Position numbers and translations under genes: made by a program. This document shows positions 46,024-55,113 of a stretch of 64,000 nt of DNA, in pieces. The notes under the pieces were generated by a model. That model did not search any database and was not told the DNA's origin. It saw only the letters and a program-made list of their open reading frames with translations. Numbering within the stretch: the first letter of the stretch is position 1; every line of letters starts with the position of its first letter. The stretch comes from Terriglobales bacterium (lineage in GTDB: Bacteria > Acidobacteriota > Terriglobia > Terriglobales > Acidobacteriaceae), in assembly GCA_035573675.1 (NCBI GenBank), contig DATMAB010000018.1:226945-290944 (forward strand), in the 5' to 3' direction.

Positions 46024-46428
46024 TCAGGGCTTGATGACCGGGCCGTAGTAGCCCTTCATCTTCTCGCGCACCCGCTTGGCCAGCTTCTCGATCTCCTCGG
46101 CCTTCTTGATGACGTCGAGCGAGAGCATGTTTTCGTCGGTCTTGTCCACGTACTCTTTGAGTTGCTCGGCCAGCCCGAGGAGTTTCTCGGTGTCGCTCTT
46201 CAGCTCTTCGTGCCGCTGCTTGTTCAGCGCCTTGGCCTGGCGGCGCTCCATCTCGATCTGCTGCGGATCCTTCTCACGCCGGCGACCCGGGGGAAACTGC
46301 GGCTCCAGTGGCGTCGCGGACATCTCGGCGCTGGTATCCGGCGGTTCTTGCGGCTCCTGGGCCAAAGCCGGCGATCCGGCCGGCAGGATCACCAGGAAAA
46401 GCAGAGCGCCACGCGCATAGGAAAACAT
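46024..46428 (-). CDS. Exported helical protein of unknown function
   Basis: Protein of 134 residues with a signal peptide (about 1-23, L-A-Q at the end). After a Pro/Glu-rich linker the remaining 75 residues are charged and helical, coiled-coil-like (EMERRQAKALNKQRHEELKS, then EKLLGLAEQLKEYVDKTDEN). No enzyme motif. Upstream of the ECF sigma gene on the same strand, 70 bases apart. Confidence 0.7.
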   Translation of the reverse strand: MFSYARGALLFLVILPAGSPALAQEPQEPPDTSAEMSATPLEPQFPPGRRREKDPQQIEMERRQAKALNKQRHEELKSDTEKLLGLAEQLKEYVDKTDENMLSLDVIKKAEEIEKLAKRVREKMKGYYGPVIKP

Positions 46429-46537
46429 GAGGTCCTCACAAAGGAATCACACCGATTATACGGTGCGCTATGGAAGCGCACCGAACCCGCCCGGAGGCCG
46501 GAGGCACGGCAAAACTCTGGCATAATCTCCCTTCCTC

Positions 46538-47326
46538 ATGGACACCGGATTGAAGGCCCGCGCCGTCATCGTCGCCGCCTCCAGCCAGGGGATGGGCCGC
46601 GCCGCCGCCGAAGCCTTCGCGGCGGAAGGCGCCAGCGTTGCCCTGTGCGCCCGCAACGAAAAGACCCTGGCGTCCACCGCCGAGGAGATCCGCCGCCAGC
46701 ACCGCGCCCGCGTGTTCGCGCAGGCCCTCGATGTCACCGACGCTGAAGCCGTGGCGCGCTTTGTCGAGTCGGTGGCCCGCGAGTTCGGGCGCCTCGACGT
46801 GTGCGTCACCAACGCCGGCGGCCCGCCCGCCAAAAACTTCCTCTCCACCTCGGAGGACGACTGGCGAAAGGCCGTAGCGCAGAACTTTCTCAGCGTGGTG
46901 CACTTCGCTCGCGCCGTGTTGCCTCACATGCAGCGCAATCGCTGGGGACGCCTCATCACCATCACGTCGGTCTCAGTCAAGCAGCCCATCGCGGACCTGG
47001 TGCTCTCAAACGCCGTACGCGCCGCGGTCGTAGGGCTGGTGAAGAGCCTGGCCAATGAGTTCGGCAAGGACGGCATCACCGTCAACAACGTCGCTCCCGG
47101 ATACACCGCCACCGACCGCCTGCGGGAGCTCGCAGCCACGCGCGCCTTGGCGGCCGGCATCAGCGTGCAGCAGATGTACGAGCGCTGGGCCACCGACGTC
47201 CCCCTGCGCCGCATCGGAGAGCCGCGAGAAGTCGCCGACGCCATCGTCTGGCTGGCCTCCGAGCGCGCTTCCTACATCACCGGGCAAACGCTGCTGGTCG
47301 ATGGTGGCAGCTACCGTGGCTTGTGA
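46538..47326 (+). CDS. Short-chain dehydrogenase/reductase with altered catalytic motif
   Basis: Protein of 262 residues. The cofactor loop A-S-S-Q-G-M-G-R-A, NAGGPP and the C-terminal P-G-Y-T-A-T-D strand fit classical SDRs; the end Y-I-T-G-Q-T-L-L-V-D-G-G is typical of the FabG-like group. The usual Y-x-x-x-K is replaced by S-N-A-V-R (LVLSNAVRAAVVGLVKSLA), a known SDR subgroup without the Tyr/Lys pair. Reaction unknown. Next gene starts 61 bases downstream. Confidence 0.82.
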   Translation: MDTGLKARAVIVAASSQGMGRAAAEAFAAEGASVALCARNEKTLASTAEEIRRQHRARVFAQALDVTDAEAVARFVESVAREFGRLDVCVTNAGGPPAKNFLSTSEDDWRKAVAQNFLSVVHFARAVLPHMQRNRWGRLITITSVSVKQPIADLVLSNAVRAAVVGLVKSLANEFGKDGITVNNVAPGYTATDRLRELAATRALAAGISVQQMYERWATDVPLRRIGEPREVADAIVWLASERASYITGQTLLVDGGSYRGL

Positions 47327-47387
47327 CCTGGAATGTGCTTCCTGCAGAGTAGAATGTCTGCGCCCTAACCAGAGAGGAGACTCGCTG

Positions 47388-48767
47388 ATGCAACGTCGCA
47401 AGTTCCTGAAGTCGTCGTCGGTCGCCCTGGCCGGCGCGGCGCTGGCTGCGCCCGATACGGCGCGCGCCATGATGCGCGCCGAGAACCAGGCCGGAAAGCT
47501 CCCCACCACGGAGTATCCACCGCTCACCGGTCCCTTCCGTCTTCCTGCCGAGTGGTACCAGGCGACCACGCGCCGCTTCCAGCAGAAGCTCGTGGAACAG
47601 AAGCTCGATGGCGCCGTCATCACCAGTTCCGACAACATCCAGTACCTCACCGGCGCCTTTGCCACCACCACCGAGCGCGCCATTTGGCTGTTCGTGCCCG
47701 CGAAAGGCGACCCGGCCATCTTTTATCCCGGCCTCGACCGCGACCTGTGGCAGACCTGGTGGATCAAGGATGGCGAATGGTATTTCGACTACCACCATCA
47801 CGGCCCCTACAACCGGGTGGTGTGGACGGCCGGGCCCACCGCCGATCTGTTCGCCTGGATGCTCGAAGGGCTGGAGAAGCGCGGCCACGGCTCCAGCCGC
47901 ATCGGGTTCGAGGCGCGCCTGTCGGACGACGAAGCCGCCTCACTGCGCAAGACCACGCCGCAGATGAAAGCCGAGTGGAAGACGGTTGCGGACACGCTCC
48001 TGCGCATGCGCCAGGTCAAGACCGAGGAAGAGCTGGCGCTCTGCCGCGTAGGCATCGCGCTGCACGACCGCATGATGGACTTCGCCCGCAGCTACATCCT
48101 GGCCTACGGGACCGACGCCACCGACTTCGAAGTCGGCCACGCCGCCAGCGGCTTCGGCGCTGCCGAACTCAGCAAGTACCTCAAGCTCGACGGGCGGCCG
48201 CATACCGGCGTCGGCGTCGATGTCGGATTCGGCTGCCGCACCGGCGTCTCTACCGCCTACCCCCACCCCAACCAGTTCTTCTTTAAGAAGATCGAGCGCG
48301 GCGACGCCATCCAGATCGCCGCCGGCGTCCGCATCGGCGGCTACGGCGGCGAAGGCTATCGCGCCATGCAGATCGCCGGCCCCGGCGTAGGCGACCTCCA
48401 CCGCAAGATGTGGGAAGTGCACACCGCCATGACCCTCGAGCAGCAGAAGCTCATGAAGGCGGGCACGCCCTGCAACGTTGTCGGTGAAGGTGTGCTCAAG
48501 CTGGCCAAGGATGCGGGCCTGGAAAAATACGTCTATCATCGACCCGCCCACGGAGAAGGCAGTGAAGGCCATCAGGCTCCTTACCTCGCCCTCGGCGACA
48601 CCATGGTGCTGGAAGAGAACATGACCTTCTCCAACGAGCCCGGCCTCTACAATCCGGAGGGCGGCTTCGGCTACAACCACTCCAACCTGGTGCGGGTGAC
48701 GAAGACGGGCGGCGAACAGTTCAACCAGACCCCGCTGACGAAAGAGTGGTGCTGGATCACGATCTAA
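47388..48767 (+). CDS. Tat-exported M24-fold (creatinase/prolidase-like) protein with missing metal ligands
   Basis: Protein of 459 residues from ATG 47388 behind AGAGAGGAGA. Twin-arginine signal QRRKFLKSSSVALAGAALA. An N-terminal creatinase domain (about 55-200) precedes the pita-bread domain (210-455). Of the five metal ligands of M24 peptidases, the His (H388) and first Glu (E417, SNEPG) remain; the first Asp is Ala (QIAAGV, 310-313), the second is Glu322 (GGEGYR), and the last Glu is Ser432 (NHSNL). It could be a metal-free, creatinase-type hydrolase or a non-enzymatic protein. Confidence 0.8.
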   Translation: MQRRKFLKSSSVALAGAALAAPDTARAMMRAENQAGKLPTTEYPPLTGPFRLPAEWYQATTRRFQQKLVEQKLDGAVITSSDNIQYLTGAFATTTERAIWLFVPAKGDPAIFYPGLDRDLWQTWWIKDGEWYFDYHHHGPYNRVVWTAGPTADLFAWMLEGLEKRGHGSSRIGFEARLSDDEAASLRKTTPQMKAEWKTVADTLLRMRQVKTEEELALCRVGIALHDRMMDFARSYILAYGTDATDFEVGHAASGFGAAELSKYLKLDGRPHTGVGVDVGFGCRTGVSTAYPHPNQFFFKKIERGDAIQIAAGVRIGGYGGEGYRAMQIAGPGVGDLHRKMWEVHTAMTLEQQKLMKAGTPCNVVGEGVLKLAKDAGLEKYVYHRPAHGEGSEGHQAPYLALGDTMVLEENMTFSNEPGLYNPEGGFGYNHSNLVRVTKTGGEQFNQTPLTKEWCWITI

Positions 48768-48795
48768 CCACGTCGAGGAGGAACGACTTTAACCC

Positions 48796-50355
48796 ATGCC
48801 CGCTGCAGGAGTGACTCGCATTGGGCCCCGTATTGCTTCCATCGTATTTGGTTTCGCAGGTTATCTTTGCATCTCTGCCGCTCTCCCCGCTCATCTCGCG
48901 GCGCAATCGGCCGGTGCCGTGCCGGCTTCGGAGCCGCGCTTCCGTCTGGTGCGCTCCATCTCTGGGTCTCACGGCTCCGAGCAGAACGGCCGCTACACCG
49001 TCGAAGATCCACGTACGACTTTCAGCCTGAAGGACGACCGGCACGTCATCGTTTACTTCGAATGGGACGGCCCATTGGGCAGCCATCGCTTCGAAGGCAG
49101 ATGGAAGAATCCGGAGGGCAAGGTGGTCGTGCTCTCCGACTTCAGTTATGAGGCGCGGCAGAAACGCTTTGGCGCCTACTGGTCCCTTACGCTGACCGAT
49201 GGCACCGCACCTGGGCTGTGGGCGCTCGAGGCGTACGTGGATGGCGAGCACGCCGGAACGCACGCTTTCCAGATCGTCGCCGAACCCAAGCCGGCTGAGC
49301 AGACGCCTTCGCGCCGCTTGCTTCCGGTCTCGGAGATCTACCAGCGTGCTCTGGCTTCAACCGTGCTCCTGGAGCGGCTGGATTCCACCGGCCGCACGAC
49401 AGGCACCGGCTCGGGCTTCGTCTTCGGTGATGGCTTGGTGTTGACGGCTTTTCAGGTCATCGACGGTGCGAGCGCATTGATGGCGGTCACCGCCGATGGC
49501 CGTCGCATTCCTGTCAGCCTGGTGGCGAACTTCAACCGTTGGCAGGACTGGGCGCTGCTGCGTCTTGACGGTGGCTCGCCTCCTCCGCTGCCGCGGGCTC
49601 CCGCCAAGTCCTGGCAGGTTGGGGATCGCTGCTTCACGCTCGAAGCTCCTGCCACGGGCGGTCGCAACATTGTCGATGCCGACATCCAGGGCGCACAGAG
49701 ATTTCCGGACGCCGGCGGGCGCCTCACGGTTTCCCACCACTTGTCAACGCGTGCAGTCGGCTCGCCGCTGCTGAATGAATATGGCGAGGTAATCGGCGTA
49801 ATGGGTGGGGCCGTCATCCCCGGAATCAGCTCGCTCTCCAGCCACTGGAGTGCGTTTCCGGGCAACATGGCCAGTCAGAACGTTGCTTTTCGCAGCGTGA
49901 CTGCGGTTCCTATTGACCTGGTTCCCGAAACCAGCCGCACGTCGGGCGGAAGGAGCCTGCTCGATATGGCCGCCGCTGGTTATTTCATTCCCGCGCTCGA
50001 GGGCGACCGCAACGTCGATCGCGGGACTGTGGCTCGCGCATTGGACAAGCGCGCTCCCTTTGCCCTGCCGGTCGATGAGCGATGGGAATACTCGCGCCGC
50101 GACCAGAAAATCACCGTCTACGTGCTCTGGAGACCCCAGGAGAAGCGCAAGGGCAAGAGTTCCCTGCTCATCTACGACGTTAACAACCGTCTGGTCAACC
50201 AGGCTAAACCCGGAACGCTGCGCCTGAATCCGGGCACATCGTCGTACAGCACGTGGGACGTGGATATCGCTAACGTCTCCCCGGGAGTCTATCGCTTCGA
50301 CGTGGTCCTGGAGACGCGTCCAATCTGGCGGACGTTTGTGAAGATCACGGAGTAG
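48796..50355 (+). CDS. Exported trypsin-fold protein without catalytic His and Ser
   Basis: Protein of 519 residues with a signal peptide (about 1-36). A first beta domain (about 45-165; HVIVYFEWDGPLG) precedes a chymotrypsin-fold domain (180-350; GSGFVFGDGLVLTAF, VANFNRWQDWALLRLD, LLNEYGEVIGVMGG) and a C-terminal Ig-like domain (425-519). In the fold, the catalytic His is Gln220 (TAFQVIDG), Asp251 remains, and the Ser position is Val321 (RAVGSPLLN). Not proteolytic by this mechanism; perhaps a binding protein. 28 bases follow the M24-fold gene. Confidence 0.8.
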   Translation: MPAAGVTRIGPRIASIVFGFAGYLCISAALPAHLAAQSAGAVPASEPRFRLVRSISGSHGSEQNGRYTVEDPRTTFSLKDDRHVIVYFEWDGPLGSHRFEGRWKNPEGKVVVLSDFSYEARQKRFGAYWSLTLTDGTAPGLWALEAYVDGEHAGTHAFQIVAEPKPAEQTPSRRLLPVSEIYQRALASTVLLERLDSTGRTTGTGSGFVFGDGLVLTAFQVIDGASALMAVTADGRRIPVSLVANFNRWQDWALLRLDGGSPPPLPRAPAKSWQVGDRCFTLEAPATGGRNIVDADIQGAQRFPDAGGRLTVSHHLSTRAVGSPLLNEYGEVIGVMGGAVIPGISSLSSHWSAFPGNMASQNVAFRSVTAVPIDLVPETSRTSGGRSLLDMAAAGYFIPALEGDRNVDRGTVARALDKRAPFALPVDERWEYSRRDQKITVYVLWRPQEKRKGKSSLLIYDVNNRLVNQAKPGTLRLNPGTSSYSTWDVDIANVSPGVYRFDVVLETRPIWRTFVKITE

Positions 50356-50410
50356 CGAGCTCACGTCGGGGACGAGCAGAGCTGATTCCGAATCGCTCAA
50401 ACCGGACCGC

Positions 50411-52411
50411 TCATTTCCCCACTCTCTGCTGGCGCCGGTAGGCGATGGACTCCAGCACCTGTTTGAACCGTGGTTCGTCGCGAATGCCGGCCAACAGCGG
50501 GTCGCGCTGGAAATACTCCGCTCGTTCATCTCCATTGCGCACGGCACGGTCGAGCCACTCCAAGGCCCTTTCCTTCTCCCCCACTGCCGCATAGAAGGCA
50601 GCCGCCTGGGCATTCATGAGCGAGTGGGCTCCGGCATACCTTTCCACTTCGGCGTCCATCTCCTTCAGCGCCTCCGCTTGTTTTTCTTCCCGGGCCAGCA
50701 CCAGGGCGCGCGCGAGCCGGACGCGGTAGTTCTGGCGGTCTTCCGGCTTCACACGTTCAAGCGTCGCCCGCGCCTTGGCCGTGTCTCCCAGGTCGAGGTA
50801 GGTGCGGCTGAGGTGGCCGAGAGCCAGAATATTGGTCGGGTCCTGCTCCAATACCTTTTCCTGCTCGCGAATGGCGTCCTCCAGCTTGCCCTGCTCGCGC
50901 AACATCTCTCCCAAGTAGGTGCGGGCCGGGAAAAACGTCGGCTTGCCGGCAAGCATTTCTTTGGCTAGCTCTTCCGCACGCCCGTAGTCCCCATTGAACC
51001 TGTGGTAAAGCAGCCCCCACATCGTGGCCGGCAGCCCGGAACCCGGGTCGAGTTGAAATACCTGCTCAAGTTCCCCAGGAACCATCTCTTTGCGTCCTTG
51101 CAGCAGATAGACGCCCGCCAGCGTGATTCGTGCCTGCCGGGCCGTAGGGTCGTCTTGCAGCGCACGCCGCGCTTCTGCTTCCGCCCGGTAGAGCAGGGCG
51201 GAATCGTTCGAGTAGCCACCCTCGACCAGGAGCACGAAAGAGAACCCATAAACCGCTCGCGCCTTGCCGAAACGGGGATCAATTACCAGTGCCCGTTCAA
51301 ACATTTCTCGCGCCCGCGGCACCTGGAATTGCGTGTTCAGAAACAACAGTCCTTTTTGGAAGTATTCATTGGCTTCTTCATGTGCAGACGGTTTGCCGTC
51401 CGAGTCCAACATTGGGTCGCGCTTCGCGACAGGAGCGACCCCGGCCTTGAATGGCATTTCACCAATCACTACCGCAATCATCGCTGCGGCACTGAGCAGG
51501 GCCGCACCAGCCACCGCCCACCACCGGACGCGTCGGCGTTCTCCTGCCGGACGCACCGGAACGGTCACCTCGGTGCTCGACTCCAGCGTCTCCAGCGCCG
51601 CCCGCACTTCGCTGGCTTTCTGGTAACGCTCCCCCGGCTCGCGCTTCAAACAGCGCTGCACCACCGCCCGCAACCCGCTTCCCGTGTTTGCCGGAAGCGC
51701 TGGTAACGGCTCCCGCAGGATGGCCGAACTCAGCTCGTAGGTGGTCGCTCCCGTGAACGGCAGCCGGCCGGCCGCCATCTCGTACAGCATCACCCCTAGC
51801 GACCAGATGTCGGAGCGCTCATCCGCCGCCTGGCCGCGCAGCACCTCCGGCGGCATGTAGTGCAGCGTGCCCGCTACCGTCTTGGCTTCCGTCAGCGACA
51901 TGCGTGAGCGTGTCGCCTCCTCGATCTCCTGTTCCCGCTCTCGCCTCGCCAGGCCGAAGTCCAGCACCTTGGCGCGCCCCTCCGGCGTGATCATCACGTT
52001 CGCGCTTTTCAAGTCACAATGGATCACGCCACGCTGATGCGCATGCGCCAGCGCATCGGCAATCTGCACCGCGTAGCGCAGCAGCGTTTCCGGCGGCAGC
52101 CCCTGCCCCAGGACCATGCTGCTGAGCGTGCGCCCTTCCACATGCTCCATGGCGATGTAGGTGTGACCGTCGGCTTCTCCGACCTCGAAGATGGTGCAGA
52201 TGCTGGGATGGTTCAGAGCGGAGGCATTCCGCGCCTCGTCAATCAAACGTTTACGAGCTTTGCGGTCAGCCAGGAAGCGCTCGCCCACCAGCTTCAGCGC
52301 CACCGCGCGGCCCAGGCTCTCATCCTGCGCCCGATACACTACACCCATGCCGCCCGCGCCGATCTGCGCCTCGATGCGATAGTGACCGAGCTGTTGCCCG
52401 ATTATGGTCAG
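50411..52411 (-). CDS. Serine/threonine protein kinase with C-terminal TPR repeats
   Basis: About 666 residues starting at CTG 52411: there is no ATG, GTG or TTG in frame upstream of the Gly-rich loop, and GGAGG lies 6 bases before CTG. Kinase domain (about 8-270): IGAGGMGVVY, V-A-L-K, GVIHCDLKSANVMI, V-L-D-F-G-L-A, MPPEVLRG, DIWSLGVMLYEMA. One membrane helix at about 305-325 (WAVAGAALLSAAAMIAVVIG), then an extracytoplasmic TPR array to the end. Hanks-type sensor kinase. An ATG at 52348 would delete half the nucleotide loop. Confidence 0.85.
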   Translation of the reverse strand: MTIIGQQLGHYRIEAQIGAGGMGVVYRAQDESLGRAVALKLVGERFLADRKARKRLIDEARNASALNHPSICTIFEVGEADGHTYIAMEHVEGRTLSSMVLGQGLPPETLLRYAVQIADALAHAHQRGVIHCDLKSANVMITPEGRAKVLDFGLARREREQEIEEATRSRMSLTEAKTVAGTLHYMPPEVLRGQAADERSDIWSLGVMLYEMAAGRLPFTGATTYELSSAILREPLPALPANTGSGLRAVVQRCLKREPGERYQKASEVRAALETLESSTEVTVPVRPAGERRRVRWWAVAGAALLSAAAMIAVVIGEMPFKAGVAPVAKRDPMLDSDGKPSAHEEANEYFQKGLLFLNTQFQVPRAREMFERALVIDPRFGKARAVYGFSFVLLVEGGYSNDSALLYRAEAEARRALQDDPTARQARITLAGVYLLQGRKEMVPGELEQVFQLDPGSGLPATMWGLLYHRFNGDYGRAEELAKEMLAGKPTFFPARTYLGEMLREQGKLEDAIREQEKVLEQDPTNILALGHLSRTYLDLGDTAKARATLERVKPEDRQNYRVRLARALVLAREEKQAEALKEMDAEVERYAGAHSLMNAQAAAFYAAVGEKERALEWLDRAVRNGDERAEYFQRDPLLAGIRDEPRFKQVLESIAYRRQQRVGK

Positions 52412-52465
52412 GATTATCCTCCGCAGCAGCGGAAACGTGGGGCAGCCGCAGATTGCCTGAAGAAC

Positions 52466-54220
52466 TTAGTCGTCCGCGCTCGCTCCCGCACTCAGCGCTC
52501 CCCCGAGTGGCACCAGTTCCGGCAATGCCGGCCGCGAATGGTGCTCCGGCACGGGAACGGACTCGGGAACGCGATAGCGTGCCTTCGTGCCTCCGCTGAA
52601 GTCCAGGTAGAGCTTGCGCCGCAGAAAGCGTTCCGGAAAGTGGCCCAGCCGGAACAGCGGATACTTCATCTCCGGACCGAACAGCCGCCGCCCCAGCAGG
52701 TAGTAATAGATCGGAACGCCCAGGTTGAACTTCAGTTGCACGGAAGGAGTGTTGCGATAGAAGTCCAGGTTGTACCGCCAGCAGGTGAAGAACACTTCCC
52801 ACTGCAGGTCGGTCATTCTCACCAGCTTCGCGCTTTCCTGTTTCTCCAGCCGCGTGTCTTCCAGCGGCACGAACAGCGTGGGGATGGCGCACCACTTGGC
52901 GTCCTTCAGGCAGTAGAGAAGGTCGAGCGTCTGCTTGGTGTCCTCGCGCGTCTCACCCGGCAGCCCGATGATCCAGGTGCAGAACGGGAACCAGTTGTGC
53001 CGGTTCAGGATCTCCATCCCCTTCAACACTACGTCCGGCCACTGCTCCGGACGGAACGGGTAGCCCTTGCCCTTCATGTATTCGGTGAACAGGCGTGGCG
53101 AACCGGTCTCCAGCCCGACGAACAGGTTGGCGTAGCGGTGGTCCGGATGCGTGGAGGCTTTGTGCTGGCCCACCGCCATGGGCACGGCGATGGGCGAGAG
53201 TTCTTCGATGACCTCCGGCTCCAGCACCACCGGCGCGATGGTGCCGTGCGTCAACATGATGTGCCTCACGCCCGGAACTGCGGCCACCGATTCGAACAGC
53301 TTCTTCAGCGCCGTGCGATTGGTCTGGAACTTCGGCCCCTGCTCGTACAGGAACAGGTCCTCGGTCGTGAACAGGATGGTGTCGGCGCCCTCGGCCACCT
53401 GCACGCGCACGTTGTGCAGGATCTGCTCCAGCGGGATGCTCTTGCCTCCCCTGAGCGCCACCGAGCAGAACTGGCAGCCCCGCCCGCAGCCCCGCGTGAT
53501 CTCCACCACGCCGAACGTCGAGCGGTGCTGGATGGGCGGAATGTGGTCGAGCCGCGGGCTGTGGCACTCCACCTTGCGCGGCAGCGGTTCGCCGCGCACC
53601 GCTGCTTCGAACAGCGGCAGGACGGCGTCTTCGGCTTCGCCGTCCACCAGGCAGTCCACGCCCCATTCGTCCTGCAGGTTCTTCTTCTCGATCTGCCACG
53701 AGCCCGGCCCGCCCACGATGACCTTCAGATGTTCCTTGTGCCGCCAGATGGCCGGATGCAGGATCATGCGCCGGAACTCGTAGGCGTTGATGGGCTCGGC
53801 GGTGGCGCCGTACAGCATCGGGTAGATGTCGGTGGCGAACGTGATGCCCAGCGGGTTGTGGGCGTGTACGCCGACCACCCGCGTTTCGCTACCGACGAAG
53901 AGTTCCAACTGGTCGGGATAGCAGACCGCAATCTGCTCCGGCGTGAACTTCTTCAGCAGCAGCGCTTCCACCACGCGCAGACCGTGGGGCACGTACTTGG
54001 CCTGGCCGTCGGCCGCCAGTTCGTTGGCCAGCGACCAGTCCGTTCCCATCCACTTGGCGTAGCGATAGGGCAGTGTGGCCAGCAGCATCTGCCGCCAGGT
54101 GCTGCGCAGGTATTCGGAGGATTCGGAATCGCTGGCGGCCAGCACGATCAGCTTGCCGCGCGGCGCGCTCACCTCGACGCCCTGTCCATCATGCGGACGA
54201 TTGCGGTGCGGGGCGGTCAT
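52466..54220 (-). CDS. B12-binding-type radical SAM protein
   Basis: Protein of 584 residues from ATG 54220, with GGAAGGAGAA upstream. An N-terminal corrinoid-type Rossmann region (about 70-205; VVGVHAHNPLG, KVIVGGPGSW, C-L-V-D-G-E-A-E-D) precedes the radical SAM core with C-x-x-x-C-x-x-C as CGRGCQFC at about residues 245-252, then the barrel (FTTEDLFLYE, FVGLETGSPRLF, WIIGLPGETREDT). Belongs to the BchE/MiaB-like class of methylases, cyclases and unknown enzymes; substrate unknown. Neighbouring genes give no hint. Confidence 0.88.
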   Translation of the reverse strand: MTAPHRNRPHDGQGVEVSAPRGKLIVLAASDSESSEYLRSTWRQMLLATLPYRYAKWMGTDWSLANELAADGQAKYVPHGLRVVEALLLKKFTPEQIAVCYPDQLELFVGSETRVVGVHAHNPLGITFATDIYPMLYGATAEPINAYEFRRMILHPAIWRHKEHLKVIVGGPGSWQIEKKNLQDEWGVDCLVDGEAEDAVLPLFEAAVRGEPLPRKVECHSPRLDHIPPIQHRSTFGVVEITRGCGRGCQFCSVALRGGKSIPLEQILHNVRVQVAEGADTILFTTEDLFLYEQGPKFQTNRTALKKLFESVAAVPGVRHIMLTHGTIAPVVLEPEVIEELSPIAVPMAVGQHKASTHPDHRYANLFVGLETGSPRLFTEYMKGKGYPFRPEQWPDVVLKGMEILNRHNWFPFCTWIIGLPGETREDTKQTLDLLYCLKDAKWCAIPTLFVPLEDTRLEKQESAKLVRMTDLQWEVFFTCWRYNLDFYRNTPSVQLKFNLGVPIYYYLLGRRLFGPEMKYPLFRLGHFPERFLRRKLYLDFSGGTKARYRVPESVPVPEHHSRPALPELVPLGGALSAGASADD

Positions 54221-54345
54221 GGGACGTTCTCCTTCCACCGGCACGAAACCGGTCCCAGGAACCCCACTACTTATAACTCGCAGATTCTACTCGAAATCAA
54301 TGCCTCGGGTCACCGCCCGCGGGCTCAAGCAACGGGGCGCGGCCT

Positions 54346-55113
54346 TTACTCCGGAGGCTTCCCCGGGACCGGAATGAACCTGTAGCCTACCCCGCGCACC
54401 GTCAGCAGGTGCTGCGGGCGGGAAGGCACTTTCTCGATGTACCGCCGCAGCCGCACGATGAAGTTGTCGATGGCCCGCGTGTCGGTCTCCTCGCTCAAGC
54501 CCCATACGTCGCGCAGCATCGCCTTGCGCGACACGGCCTTGCCGGCGTGCTGCACCAGGTAGCGCAGCAGTTCCGCTTCCATGGCCGTCAGCCGCACCAC
54601 CTGGCCCGCCACATGCAACTCCAAAGCGCCGAAATCGATGCGCTTGCCGTCGAAAACGAACTCATCCGCTTCCGGCCCGTTGGCCGGACGCGACTTTGTG
54701 CCGGCGTTCGCGGGCGCCGCCTCTTCCCCGCTCTTCCGCGACCAGCGATGCCGCCGCAGCAGGCCGCGCAGCCGGGCCAGCAGGATCGCCAGGTCGAAGG
54801 GCTTGGGCAGATAGTCGTCTGCGCCCGCCTCGAATCCGCGCAGCACGTCCTCCGGCCGGCCGCGTGCCGTCAGCATCAGGATGGGCGTGAACACGCCCGC
54901 CTGCCGCAGTTCCGTCGCCACCTGGAAGCCGTCCACACCCGGCAACATCACATCCAGGATGACCGCGTCGTAGCTTGCCTCCGGTGCCTTCAGCCGTTCG
55001 AGCGCGCGCTCCCCGTCCCCCGCCAGCTCCACGCGATAGCCTTCCGCTTCCAGGTTGAAGCGCAGGCCGTTGGCCAGGTGCTTTTCGTCCTCGACTATCA
55101 GCACCGCGCTCAT
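54346..55113 (-). CDS. OmpR/PhoB-type response regulator
   Basis: Protein of 255 residues. Receiver domain 1-120 with acidic pair VEDEKH, Asp54 in VILDVMLPGVDG, Thr/Lys in LTARGRPEDV and YLPKPF. A longer-than-usual linker precedes the winged helix (about 160-250; VRLTAMEAELLRYLVQHAGK, TRAIDNFIVRLRRYIE, L-T-V-R-G-V-G-Y-R-F). Overlaps the start of the upstream kinase gene by 4 bases (ATGA). Confidence 0.93.
   Translation of the reverse strand: MSAVLIVEDEKHLANGLRFNLEAEGYRVELAGDGERALERLKAPEASYDAVILDVMLPGVDGFQVATELRQAGVFTPILMLTARGRPEDVLRGFEAGADDYLPKPFDLAILLARLRGLLRRHRWSRKSGEEAAPANAGTKSRPANGPEADEFVFDGKRIDFGALELHVAGQVVRLTAMEAELLRYLVQHAGKAVSRKAMLRDVWGLSEETDTRAIDNFIVRLRRYIEKVPSRPQHLLTVRGVGYRFIPVPGKPPE

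Noticed and set aside
52019..54385. 788-codon frame opposite the kinase and radical SAM genes
   Set aside because: Spans two real minus-strand genes and their junction; composition is typical of antisense shadows.
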